From positions 1-35,503 of the IMG/VR virus record IMGVR_UViG_3300025133_000340: a stretch of DNA of 35,503 nt; one strand, given 5' to 3'. Origin of the DNA: a virus. A program made the translations under genes and the position numbers. The notes beneath the pieces are model-generated. The model had not been told where the DNA came from. It saw nothing but the letters and a program-made list of their open reading frames with translations, and did no database searches. Below, piece after piece: positions 12,599 to 18,458 of this stretch (position 1 is the stretch's first letter; each line of letters begins with the position of its first letter).

Positions 12599-13339
12599 TT
12601 ACTGGCCGCTCAATTTTCTCATTATCACATCAGGTCGGCCATGTTTGTAGCTGTTGTATTTCAGATTCGGATTGATTGAGATTTCAAAGCTATCTTCAGC
12701 GGCAACCTCTGTTTCTTCATTCGGTAGCGTGTCGGGATCTTCATAAATCAAGTCTTCCAGCGCGCCTGCGTATACGCTTGTTGCCGGATCCATGACATCG
12801 ATTGGGTCATAATTCCACCTTTCGGGCTTGTATTGTTCGTCCCATTGGTAAATCTCATAAACATCCGTAAAATCATATTTTCTATATAGGCCGCTCAAAA
12901 AACCGTCGAAATGATCTAGCCTGGCGCCCCCGACCTCCTTGGCTTTCTTCATAAATTCACTTCCAAGGCCTCTTAGGGCAGAGTTGTTGTGGACGCTAAC
13001 AATATCATCACCATCTTTTATTGCAAATCCTGCGTTGTGTCCTTTCAAGAGATATAAATCCATTCTTACTAATTCTTCCGGCGAATAATAACTCAAAAAT
13101 CCTGATCTTTTGCCAACATATAATGAATCGCGAAACCTAGATACAACATCACTCACTGGCTTCTCCGCCAGGCTTACTTCATATTCGAGTTTCATTGTCT
13201 CTTCTTCGGACAATACTGCACCGTCGGCAAAAACGGACATAGCAGACAGGGAATTGGAGGCTATTTCTGACAACCTATCACTTACCCTTACTTTAGACTC
13301 TGCAAGATATTTTCGCCAGCTTTCAAGTAGAAGTTTCAC
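12599..13339 (-). CDS. MKLLLESWR-tagged protein, possibly GNAT-like
   Basis: 246 residues, GTG start at 13339 with GGGAG 7 nt upstream. N-terminal MKLLLESWRKYL is shared with the next gene upstream. Residues about 85-165 contain FLSYYSPEEL, a GFAIKDGDDIVSVHNN strand pair, RGLGSEFMKKA and GGARLDHFDGFLSGLYRKYD, an order that resembles acetyltransferase (GNAT)-like folds, but no certain acetyl-CoA loop is seen. The C-terminus is acidic. A virion-associated or internal head protein is possible given the N-terminal tag; this is inference. Confidence 0.7.
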   Translation of the reverse strand: MKLLLESWRKYLAESKVRVSDRLSEIASNSLSAMSVFADGAVLSEEETMKLEYEVSLAEKPVSDVVSRFRDSLYVGKRSGFLSYYSPEELVRMDLYLLKGHNAGFAIKDGDDIVSVHNNSALRGLGSEFMKKAKEVGGARLDHFDGFLSGLYRKYDFTDVYEIYQWDEQYKPERWNYDPIDVMDPATSVYAGALEDLIYEDPDTLPNEETEVAAEDSFEISINPNLKYNSYKHGRPDVIMRKLSGQ

Positions 13340-13345
13340 ATTAAT
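13313..13345. repeat. 33-nt direct repeat, copy 1
   Basis: Identical over 33 nt to 13554..13586. It covers the start codon and the first nine codons (MKLLLESWR) of 12599..13339 plus six bases upstream. Identity at DNA level, not just protein level, indicates recent duplication or gene conversion. Confidence 0.9.
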
Positions 13346-13580
13346 CTCCCGAGGGGAACAATATATTTAGCATATTATCAATTTTATGAAAAGTTGCCAG
13401 TTGTTCTTGCGACCATGATTCTGGTGCACCATATATTTCTTGCATATGTTCATCAATAAACTCTTCAATATCGTTGGCAATTGTCGCATTTTTTCGCTTT
13501 TCTTCCGTGCTCATCCACGGACCTTGAATGACATTGTTTTCCTTCAAGTGCGATCGCCAGCTTTCAAGTAGAAGTTTCAC
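13341..13580 (-). CDS. MKLLLESWR-tagged small protein
   Basis: 79 residues, GTG start at 13580: MKLLLESWRSHLKENNVIQG then helical, acidic sequence to LNILFPSGD. Only the first nine residues match the neighbour; the rest is unrelated, so the tag appears to be a movable module. No recognised domain. Confidence 0.7.
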   Translation of the reverse strand: MKLLLESWRSHLKENNVIQGPWMSTEEKRKNATIANDIEEFIDEHMQEIYGAPESWSQEQLATFHKIDNMLNILFPSGD

Positions 13581-13586
13581 ATTAAT
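13554..13586. repeat. 33-nt direct repeat, copy 2
   Basis: Second copy of the repeat at 13313..13345, covering the start of 13341..13580. Confidence 0.9.
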
Positions 13587-13809
13587 AATTAGTCCGGCTA
13601 TTCTTAATCTTCTCGCGGAGATCCTTAATTAAATTATCGGCTTTCTCTTTGGAAGAAAAATTTGCGAGCGTTAGAATTGTTGAATTATTCTTGAAAAAGG
13701 ATCTTACCAAGTAACATTCGTCATCTAACTTTGGGTCACTATATTTCTCTGACCATATTGCAGTAACTTCTTTCAAGTCAATACTGCATCCATCGTGAAT
13801 TTTATACAT
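13582..13809 (-). CDS. Hypothetical 75-residue protein
   Basis: MYKIHDGCSIDLKEVTAIWS, with strands to about residue 50 (CYLVRSFF, STILTLANF) and a charged C-terminal helix (KADNLIKDLREKIK). The pattern is that of a small alpha/beta protein; I do not recognise it. ATG at 13809 overlaps the GIY-YIG gene by 8 nt. Confidence 0.7.
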   Translation of the reverse strand: MYKIHDGCSIDLKEVTAIWSEKYSDPKLDDECYLVRSFFKNNSTILTLANFSSKEKADNLIKDLREKIKNSRTNY

Positions 13810-14062
13810 CGTCTGTCCAGATAATTTTCTCTTTTTGTTTTCGCGTTAACTTCTTGAAATCATATTCGGCTTTTTGAGCGGAAGATCGATTCCCGAACGG
13901 CGTCGAATAAATAACTTTAACCGGCCTGCGCGTCTTCGTATATTTTGCGCCACGATGCGAAGTATTGTGCTCTTTAAGGCGTCTTCGCACATCGGTTGTC
14001 ACACCGGTATAATAAGTACCATCGGAGCAGAGTAAAACATATAAAAACCAGTGTTTAATCAA
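13802..14062 (-). CDS. GIY-YIG domain protein (UPF0213/YhbQ type)
   Basis: 86 residues. WFLYVLLCSDGTYYTGVTTD carries the GIY-YIG pair in the form YVL...YTG, followed by R-R-L-K-E-H-N, GAKYTKTRRPVKVIY and a C-terminal K-x-K-L-x-R-x-x-K. This is the stand-alone single-domain type, close to YhbQ/UPF0213. TTG start at 14062 overlaps the stop of the upstream gene. Probably a nuclease; target unknown. Confidence 0.85.
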   Translation of the reverse strand: MIKHWFLYVLLCSDGTYYTGVTTDVRRRLKEHNTSHRGAKYTKTRRPVKVIYSTPFGNRSSAQKAEYDFKKLTRKQKEKIIWTDDV

Positions 14063-14283
14063 GATAAAACTTCTAAATATGTACGTGAGACCATACTATA
14101 CATTCCGTTAATCCATTCAACTGCACAGTTAGTTCCAACGCACTCGCTAATGACACCTAGAAGACGGTTTTGAATATAGCCCTCCGCGTTATGGGTATCG
14201 TCCTCGGTACATATGTGCGTGACATATGCTTCTGTGACACGCACAAGATCTCCAGTTTTTGGCTTTTCTGTCTTCACATTCAT
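14059..14283 (-). CDS. KTGDLV-family small protein, probably leaderless
   Basis: 74 residues from ATG 14283: MNVKTEKPKTGDLVRVTEAY, with LGVISEC and CAVEWIN strands and LEVLS end, clearly an array-type protein about 1.5 kb from the main cluster. By the 6-nt rule seen in the other operons, translation would start at the in-frame GTG 14277 (two codons shorter), because the ATG abuts the -10. Confidence 0.8.
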   Translation of the reverse strand: MNVKTEKPKTGDLVRVTEAYVTHICTEDDTHNAEGYIQNRLLGVISECVGTNCAVEWINGMYSMVSRTYLEVLS

Positions 14284-14311
14284 AATGTAAGAACAGGCTA
14301 CTTAAAGGAAA
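14284..14311 (-). promoter_or_regulatory. Promoter, TTTCCT-N16-TACATT
   Basis: -35 TTTCCT at 14306..14311 (weak), -10 TACATT at 14284..14289, with GTTCT before the -10. GTG 14277 lies 6 nt after it. Confidence 0.55.
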
Positions 14312-14990
14312 AGATAAAATCTCGCAAAGATCTGCGGGAAGGCGAAATAACGATGTGATGAAAGCCCTTGTTGATTCGCGAGACAAGACCAATGATTTCA
14401 CCGGCTATATTAAGAATCGGGGCTCCAGATGAGCCAGGGTAAGCCGGAATGGTAAAAACAGACATTAAACTATCACCGCCGGCAAAATGTCCAGAAACGA
14501 CTGGAATTAAACCTTTTCCGGCTACTCCATCGGGGGCCATCATACTCCACACCACCTTACCTCGCGATGGACTTTTAGACGCAATTGGTATCGGATCCGC
14601 CAATAGGGTTCGATCAGTCGTCATTAAACAAATATCCTTCGAAGGATGAATGTCTAATTCAATTGCGGCATATATATTTTCTTTGTCATCGTGGACAGTC
14701 ACAAGAACTTTATCAAGAACTTCAGATTGCGCTGCGTTATTAAGCATTTCACGAACCCCAGCACATATATGTCCAGCCGTTAAAATTTTATTCGAACCAA
14801 CAACAGTTCCAGACCCAAAGCCGGTTTCCAACAAGCAAGTGATACAATTTGCTTTATATCGCTTCGCCTTAATTTGTACAAAAGAATCAAATGGAATATT
14901 TGGTTTTGTGTCGATGTACACGCGAGTGCAGGAACAAAAAATCATTGAACACAACACAACTACAATATATTTCAGCTTTCTGTCTCTCAT
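14298..14990 (-). CDS. Trypsin-like serine protease, lipoprotein
   Basis: 230 residues. Lipoprotein-type signal, KLKYIVVVLCSMIFCSC, with Cys21 the likely lipidated residue. Catalytic triad visible: His74 in TAGHIC, Asp119 in SKDICLM, Ser188 in PGSSGAP. This is the chymotrypsin/S1 fold used by DegP-like and trypsin-like enzymes, without a PDZ domain. Predicted outside the cytoplasmic membrane, facing the periplasm. Target unknown; exclusion of other phages or envelope remodelling are possible. ATG at 14990 overlaps the upstream stop as ATGA. Confidence 0.85.
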   Translation of the reverse strand: MRDRKLKYIVVVLCSMIFCSCTRVYIDTKPNIPFDSFVQIKAKRYKANCITCLLETGFGSGTVVGSNKILTAGHICAGVREMLNNAAQSEVLDKVLVTVHDDKENIYAAIELDIHPSKDICLMTTDRTLLADPIPIASKSPSRGKVVWSMMAPDGVAGKGLIPVVSGHFAGGDSLMSVFTIPAYPGSSGAPILNIAGEIIGLVSRINKGFHHIVISPSRRSLRDFIFSFK

Positions 14991-15316
14991 GTCGTATGCC
15001 AGATGCGAGAATCACATTTCCGCCACTTGACCACATTGTCTAGACATTTGACGTAAATATAGTCTATGTTGCCATCATCGAGGCTATAAACGTAATACGG
15101 CGAAGTATCTTTTAAGAATTCAGATTCATTGTTCATGGGCGAAAAAATACGATAACCGCCTTTGGTACCGGCGATAATAATTTGGTTGTGCAGATCTCCA
15201 TGAGAACAAGATTGCATATGCTCTAGCATGTGACTAGGATATCCATCATATTGGCAGAAAACACCAATATACTTCCCATTTTCTTTCTCAACAAAAATGT
15301 TACTTTGCGTACCCAT
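14987..15316 (-). CDS. Conserved phage protein (MGTQSNI...YDGYPS type)
   Basis: 109 residues, MGTQSNIFVEKENGKYIGVF then CQYDGYPSHMLEHM. The MGT-x-S-x-I ... Y-x-x-x-D-G-Y-P-S pattern is widespread in phage and plasmid proteins of unknown function. ATG at 15316 has a GGAGA site. Co-transcribed with the protease gene. Confidence 0.8.
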   Translation of the reverse strand: MGTQSNIFVEKENGKYIGVFCQYDGYPSHMLEHMQSCSHGDLHNQIIIAGTKGGYRIFSPMNNESEFLKDTSPYYVYSLDDGNIDYIYVKCLDNVVKWRKCDSRIWHTT

Positions 15317-15333
15317 TCAAGTCTCCGTACTCT

Positions 15334-15429
15334 CTACTCATCATCCGATTTGAATACTCTGCGTATCACAAGAAACGAACCGATGTTAATTATCACAAGT
15401 GCGAAGAACCAAAGTAATTGTATTTCCAC
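15334..15429 (-). CDS. 31-residue membrane micropeptide
   Basis: GTG start at 15429: MEIQLLWFFALVIINIGSFL then VIRRVFKSDDE. Residues 4-23 form one clear hydrophobic span, followed by a positive then acidic tail. AGGTG sits upstream of the GTG, and a promoter-like site is at 15444..15471. Function unknown; such a peptide could alter the membrane or inhibit a membrane protein. Confidence 0.55.
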   Translation of the reverse strand: MEIQLLWFFALVIINIGSFLVIRRVFKSDDE

Positions 15430-15443
15430 TAGCACCTGCTCCT

Positions 15444-15471
15444 ACCATAAGAACACATATGGTAAATGAAA
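15444..15471 (-). promoter_or_regulatory. Promoter-like, TTTCAT-N16-TATGGT
   Basis: Good -10 TATGGT (15444..15449) with GTTCT before it; weak -35 TTTCAT at 15466..15471. Confidence 0.5.
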
Positions 15472-15474
15472 ATA

Positions 15475-15645
15475 TTATTTTTCCATTTCATCTAGCTCAT
15501 CCAAAAACCATTGAAAATCAGTATCTTCTGCGAGCATTTCAAAATCAGACTGCTCAAGACAAGAAGAATAATGATCACGCAATATCTTTACATTGGCTAG
15601 AATATTTTCAATTAAATTTAGTGTGATTTCACAATCATCTGTCAT
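15475..15645 (-). CDS. Small acidic protein
   Basis: 56 residues read directly: MTDDCEITLNLIENILANVK, then ILRDHYSSCLEQ and an acidic end WFLDELDEMEK. Predicted helical. ATG at 15645 overlaps the stop of 15642..15803 (ATGA). Function unknown. Confidence 0.65.
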   Translation of the reverse strand: MTDDCEITLNLIENILANVKILRDHYSSCLEQSDFEMLAEDTDFQWFLDELDEMEK

Positions 15646-15803
15646 AGGTCAGTGCCTGCCTCCACCAATAATTTCCTAATATTATCTATGCGTGTATTTA
15701 ATTTTTCTTCTTTTTCTGTTAAAATCGCAGTTTTTAAGAGATATAACTGCTTCTTTGCTTCTTCAATCAAAAGAAGTGCCTGGGACGGCACATAAACTTT
15801 CAT
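15642..15803 (-). CDS. Small helical protein
   Basis: 53 residues read directly: MKVYVPSQALLLIEEAKKQL then YLLKTAILTEKEEK to LLVEAGTDL. Amphipathic helix with possible coiled coil. ATG at 15803 overlaps the stop of 15800..16024. Function unknown. Confidence 0.65.
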   Translation of the reverse strand: MKVYVPSQALLLIEEAKKQLYLLKTAILTEKEEKLNTRIDNIRKLLVEAGTDL

Positions 15804-16024
15804 TCAAGCTGCTCCTTTTTACTTTTTTTAAAAGTTTTTTCAAACTTCAGGCGTTCACGAAATTCTAGGTTTTCTGCTAACATTTCTTGCATTTGAGCTA
15901 CCACCTCATTTAAAAGGCGCATAACTTTAAAATCTGTAGCAAACACAGAGCCATTTTTCATCTGTTCGGCATAACTTCTTGCTTCCATAATCAGCGTGAG
16001 TCTTTTTTGTATAGTCTTTTTCAT
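15800..16024 (-). CDS. Small helical protein
   Basis: 74 residues, MKKTIQKRLTLIMEARSYAE to KKSKKEQLE. Continuous helix with leucine/methionine heptads and a Lys-rich end, so possibly a coiled coil. Follows purA by 5 nt and begins a chain of three ATGA-coupled small genes. Function unknown. Confidence 0.7.
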   Translation of the reverse strand: MKKTIQKRLTLIMEARSYAEQMKNGSVFATDFKVMRLLNEVVAQMQEMLAENLEFRERLKFEKTFKKSKKEQLE

Positions 16025-16029
16025 TCATT

Positions 16030-17016
16030 CTAGATGCGGTTTTTGTCTTCCGAAAAGAAGATCTCTACATTATTAGGTAGTTGTGTGATAATGTAATCAC
16101 GCATTTCTTTTTCGCTTTCAAGTGATATTAAATTAGAATTGTGGTATAGTTTCCACTGTTCCAATTTTCGAACAACATCCATTTTGTTAATCACAAGCTT
16201 GTTGACTGAATTGAGAACAATATTTTTTCGTAACTCGTCCAAATTCAGCCAATTACATTGTCTCGGTCGACCGGTGGTTGCGCCGTATTCCTCTCCTAAG
16301 TCGCGAAGAGTTTGAAACGTAGGATCGTCTGGTTCAAAAGACTTTGTGCCAACGTATGTCTCATAAATCTTTGCGACCCCCCATACATCTCGGATCCATC
16401 GGGGGTCGACGGCATTTAAAAACACACTTCCTATACCGCAATGACTAGAAGTGACATATGGATAGTCGCCCCAATCCACATCCAGACCAAATCCCTGTGC
16501 TCCCTCGCATAATACTTTAACTGTTTTATCATTATGAAACTCCTCATATAAATCTATAATATAGGGCTGCAACGAACTGGTTTCGTAAGCTCGTATACCC
16601 TTGCGCGCATATTTGTCGCGATACGCCGGGCCATTGCCGCGGCGCGTTGTGCCAATCTTATTTTCATCACGTTCTTCAACAAGATGTTTTTCTGTAATTA
16701 CATGTGCATTCTTGGCAATAAAAAGCTTACCATGCAATTGAATTCCAGCTTCTTGAAGTTCTTTTACTTCCTCAAAAAAATGTTTAGGACTGATCACGCA
16801 CCCAGGCCCAATAATAGACTTAATGCCATAAAATACCCCAGCTGGAATATGATGTGTTACAAACTTTCGACCTTCGTGATATATTGTGTGGCCAGCGTTG
16901 CACCCTCCATTAAATCTTAAAACATGCGTATAACTTTTGTTCTTCGATAAGTAGTGTGCAACTTTTCCTTTTGCCTCATCACCGTGTTGTAATCCTAAAA
17001 CTACGTCAGCTAACAT
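16030..17016 (-). CDS. purA: Adenylosuccinate synthetase, short phage/archaeal-like form
   Basis: 328 residues from ATG 17016 (GAGG 6 nt upstream decides this over 17028); cellular enzymes are about 430. Makes adenylosuccinate from IMP, aspartate and GTP. Seen: phosphate loop GDEAKGK at 12-18 (D13 and E14 kept, Ala for the usual Gly15), NAGHT, IGTTRRGNGPAYRDKYARKG, EGAQG, YPYVTSS, the aspartate-loop GATTGRPRQ and NKMDV for guanine recognition. Known: in PurZ, the diaminopurine-forming relative, the Asp of the first loop is replaced, as I recall; here Asp is present, which favours ordinary AMP synthesis. With guaB in the same window both branches from IMP are covered. Confidence 0.9.
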   Translation of the reverse strand: MLADVVLGLQHGDEAKGKVAHYLSKNKSYTHVLRFNGGCNAGHTIYHEGRKFVTHHIPAGVFYGIKSIIGPGCVISPKHFFEEVKELQEAGIQLHGKLFIAKNAHVITEKHLVEERDENKIGTTRRGNGPAYRDKYARKGIRAYETSSLQPYIIDLYEEFHNDKTVKVLCEGAQGFGLDVDWGDYPYVTSSHCGIGSVFLNAVDPRWIRDVWGVAKIYETYVGTKSFEPDDPTFQTLRDLGEEYGATTGRPRQCNWLNLDELRKNIVLNSVNKLVINKMDVVRKLEQWKLYHNSNLISLESEKEMRDYIITQLPNNVEIFFSEDKNRI

Positions 17017-17206
17017 TTTGAACCTCATTTGAATTTTTAGCTTTAGAGCGCTTTATCAAATCAATTAAATTGTTCTGTAAACGTCCCTTCCAGGGTTTTT
17101 CCTGTATTTCTTCTTCAGTTAACGCCATGCGATTTAAAATTAACTTAGCCTCACGTCGCGATAAGTAAAGTCTAAATAAAAATGATGGTACTTTTACTTC
17201 AGACAT
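17006..17206 (-). CDS. Hypothetical 66-residue protein
   Basis: MSEVKVPSFLFRLYLSRREA to NEVQNVS, basic and helical, no recognised domain. AGGAG precedes the ATG at 17206. Overlaps the start of purA by 11 nt, suggesting coupling. Immediately downstream of tRNA-Lys. Confidence 0.65.
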   Translation of the reverse strand: MSEVKVPSFLFRLYLSRREAKLILNRMALTEEEIQEKPWKGRLQNNLIDLIKRSKAKNSNEVQNVS

Positions 17207-17222
17207 AAAAAACTCCTGTTTT

Positions 17223-17298
17223 TGGTACCCCCTGTAGGGATCGAACCTACGACCTGCGGATTAAGAGTCCGATGCTCTACCAACTGAGCTAAGGAGGC
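17223..17298 (-). tRNA. tRNA-Lys (anticodon CUU)
   Basis: 76-nt cloverleaf with encoded CCA; anticodon loop CTCTTAA gives CUU, reading AAG. D-arm, T-loop TTCGATC and 7-bp acceptor (two wobbles) intact. Confidence 0.95.
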
Positions 17299-17311
17299 TC
17301 GACATGACTAT

Positions 17312-17340
17312 ATTATACTAACAACTTAACACTTTGTAAA
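17312..17340 (-). promoter_or_regulatory. Promoter for tRNA-Lys, TTTACA-N17-TATAAT
   Basis: -35 TTTACA at 17335..17340, -10 TATAAT at 17312..17317. The only site of the set with a 17-nt spacer and no GTTCY, nearest to the host sigma-70 consensus. Confidence 0.75.
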
Positions 17341-17343
17341 GGA

Positions 17344-17625
17344 CTAGTACGTACAATAATCATCAATATATTCCCATCCGCAAGAATCGTCCCACAGACA
17401 CCATTCCTCGCGACAACCCCAACCGATATACCAAGTACAACATATGTAATCCCAACCTGAATCGCACCATGCTGCGTTGTAGTTGTATGGCTCGATGTCA
17501 GAACATGGATATTCATATAGAACCTCCACATACGGGGCAGACCCAGAATGATCGTAAGTGTTGGGCTTTTCGACCATTATGCAGCCGGCTAATAAAAACA
17601 AACATATAATACTAAGATACTTCAT
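17344..17625 (-). CDS. Cys/Trp/Tyr-rich lipoprotein
   Basis: 93 residues from ATG 17625 with AAGGA upstream. MKYLSIICLFLLAGC is a textbook lipoprotein signal (LAGC, Cys15). The mature part contains nine further cysteines and many Trp/Tyr/Asp residues (WCDSGWDYICCTW, GWGCREEWCLW, DDSCGW), suggesting a compact disulphide-bonded domain outside the membrane. No known family recognised. Lies between the tRNA-like remnant and tRNA-Lys. Confidence 0.75.
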   Translation of the reverse strand: MKYLSIICLFLLAGCIMVEKPNTYDHSGSAPYVEVLYEYPCSDIEPYNYNAAWCDSGWDYICCTWYIGWGCREEWCLWDDSCGWEYIDDYCTY

Positions 17626-17647
17626 TACTATTTCCTTTAGGTTGGTT

Positions 17648-17710
17648 TGGTGCACCCGACAGGATTCGAACCTGCGGATAGTATTTTTTGTTCTATCCAA
17701 CTAATTATAC
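17648..17710 (-). pseudogene. tRNA-like remnant lacking the 5' acceptor strand
   Basis: Intact T-arm (GCAGG TTCGAAT CCTGT), 3' acceptor CGGGTGC, ACCA, and a D-arm-like GTTGGATAGAAC, but the anticodon region (ACAAAAAATA) has no normal 5-bp stem with a 7-nt loop and the sequence before the D-arm cannot pair with CGGGTGC. It starts immediately after the CCA of tRNA-Arg. Reads as a decayed tRNA, resembling an Arg-type one. Confidence 0.65.
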
Positions 17711-17714
17711 TATA

Positions 17715-17789
17715 TGGTAGATCCACCAGGACTCGAACCTGGAATAGAAGATTAGAAGTCTACTGTGATATCCCTTTCACCATGGATCC
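17715..17789 (-). tRNA. tRNA-Arg (anticodon UCU)
   Basis: 75-nt cloverleaf with encoded CCA. Acceptor GGATCCA/TGGATCT, D-arm GTGAAAGGGATATCAC, anticodon loop CTTCTAA gives UCU (reads AGA), T-arm with TTCGAGT. One mismatch in the anticodon stem. Confidence 0.85.
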
Positions 17790-17799
17790 ATATATTTTT

Positions 17800-17827
17800 A
17801 TTATAACCACCAAAGAGGAAAAGTAAA
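17800..17827 (-). promoter_or_regulatory. Promoter for tRNA-Arg, TTTACT-N16-TATAAT
   Basis: -35 TTTACT at 17822..17827, -10 TATAAT at 17800..17805. The -35 lies under the start of the plus-strand HNH gene, whose first base is 17827. Confidence 0.75.
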
Positions 17828-18174
17828 TGAAAACATGTGCAGATTGTAAAAAGAACCTAGACGAGTCTCAATTTTATCGAAAAAATGCTAAAAGACTCCA
17901 ATCTAAATGTAAAAACTGTCACAATCGCTATTGTCAAGATCGCTGGGCACAGCGCAAAAAGATTGCTGTCGAATACAAAGGCAGCGCGTGTGAAGATTGC
18001 AAATTAACATACCCTATGCCTGTATTTGAATTTCACCATCTAGACCCTTCTCAAAAAGAGTTCGGCTGGAACAAGATGCGCCTAGTGGGCAATGAAAAGT
18101 TATATAAAGAACTTGATAAGTGTGCCTTACTGTGTGCGAACTGTCATCGCATTCGCCATTACTGTTCCAGCTGA
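17827..18174 (+). CDS. HNH endonuclease (homing type)
   Basis: 115 residues, the only plus-strand gene. N-terminal zinc module (CADC at 4-7 and CKNC near 28-31), then the HNH fold: CEDC, FEFHHLDP and LLCANCHRIRH, the last supplying zinc and metal ligands. GAGG precedes the ATG at 17827. Its last three codons (TCC AGC TGA) lie inside a 20-nt piece of a tRNA 5' half (18166..18185) of the opposite strand, so the insertion junction supplied the stop codon. Homing into tRNA genes fits both the fragment and the remnant at 17648..17710. Confidence 0.9.
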   Translation: MKTCADCKKNLDESQFYRKNAKRLQSKCKNCHNRYCQDRWAQRKKIAVEYKGSACEDCKLTYPMPVFEFHHLDPSQKEFGWNKMRLVGNEKLYKELDKCALLCANCHRIRHYCSS

Positions 18175-18185
18175 GCTACGGGCGC
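18166..18185 (-). pseudogene. tRNA 5'-half fragment
   Basis: Reads GCGCCCGTAGCTCAGCTGGA on the minus strand: acceptor strand, TA, and the beginning of the D-arm, then breaks off into the HNH gene. Its GCGCCCG would pair with the CGGGTGC 3' acceptor of the remnant at 17648..17710 with one G-U. Confidence 0.75.
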
Positions 18186-18188
18186 ATA

Positions 18189-18210
18189 AATAAAGCCCCT
18201 TTCGGGGCGC
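18189..18210 (-). terminator. Intrinsic terminator
   Basis: GCCCC-GAAA-GGGGC hairpin (18195..18208) followed on the minus strand by TTTATTTA. Ends the short transcript of the 31-residue peptide and isolates the HNH/tRNA region. Confidence 0.8.
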
Positions 18211-18213
18211 TTC

Positions 18214-18309
18214 TCAAATTAAAACGACTAGCGCAAGATACATGGCACAGCCAGATATCATGATGTTCTTGAAGAGACCATCACCACTGTAACGTGAAAA
18301 ACCATTCAT
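18214..18309 (-). CDS. 31-residue membrane micropeptide
   Basis: MNGFSRYSGDGLFKNIMISG then CAMYLALVVLI. A hydrophobic C-terminal span follows a polar head. Very strong AAGGAGG 8 nt before the ATG at 18309, its own promoter (18335..18362) and its own terminator (18189..18210), so it is a complete one-gene unit. Function unknown. Confidence 0.65.
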   Translation of the reverse strand: MNGFSRYSGDGLFKNIMISGCAMYLALVVLI

Positions 18310-18334
18310 TTTGTTTCCTCCTTTTTGAATTGTA

Positions 18335-18362
18335 TATATAGTAACTTGTTCAGCAAAGTAAA
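18335..18362 (-). promoter_or_regulatory. Promoter, TTTACT-N16-TATATA
   Basis: -35 TTTACT at 18357..18362, -10 TATATA at 18335..18340, before the 31-residue peptide gene. Confidence 0.7.
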
Positions 18363-18385
18363 CAAATAAATTTTGTCGTGGTGTA

Positions 18386-18458
18386 AGCCTTTGAGAGGGC
18401 TCGAACCTCCGGCCTGCTGATTACAAATCAGCTGCTCTGCCAACTGAGCTACAAAGGC
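18386..18458 (-). tRNA. tRNA-Thr (anticodon UGU)
   Basis: 73-nt cloverleaf; anticodon stem GCTGA/TCAGC with loop TTTGTAA gives UGU, reading ACA. Acceptor GCCTTTG/CAAAGGC perfect. CCA is not encoded (TTACACC follows), unlike the other tRNAs here. Confidence 0.95.

Noticed and set aside
16030-17016. PurZ (diaminopurine pathway) as the primary call.
   Set aside because: The Asp13 of the first loop is present, whereas PurZ enzymes replace it, and no DatZ-like gene is seen; kept only as an open possibility.
18189-18210. The hairpin as a terminator for the plus-strand HNH gene.
   Set aside because: The T-run follows the hairpin only on the minus strand; on the plus strand it is followed by CGCTTCTC.
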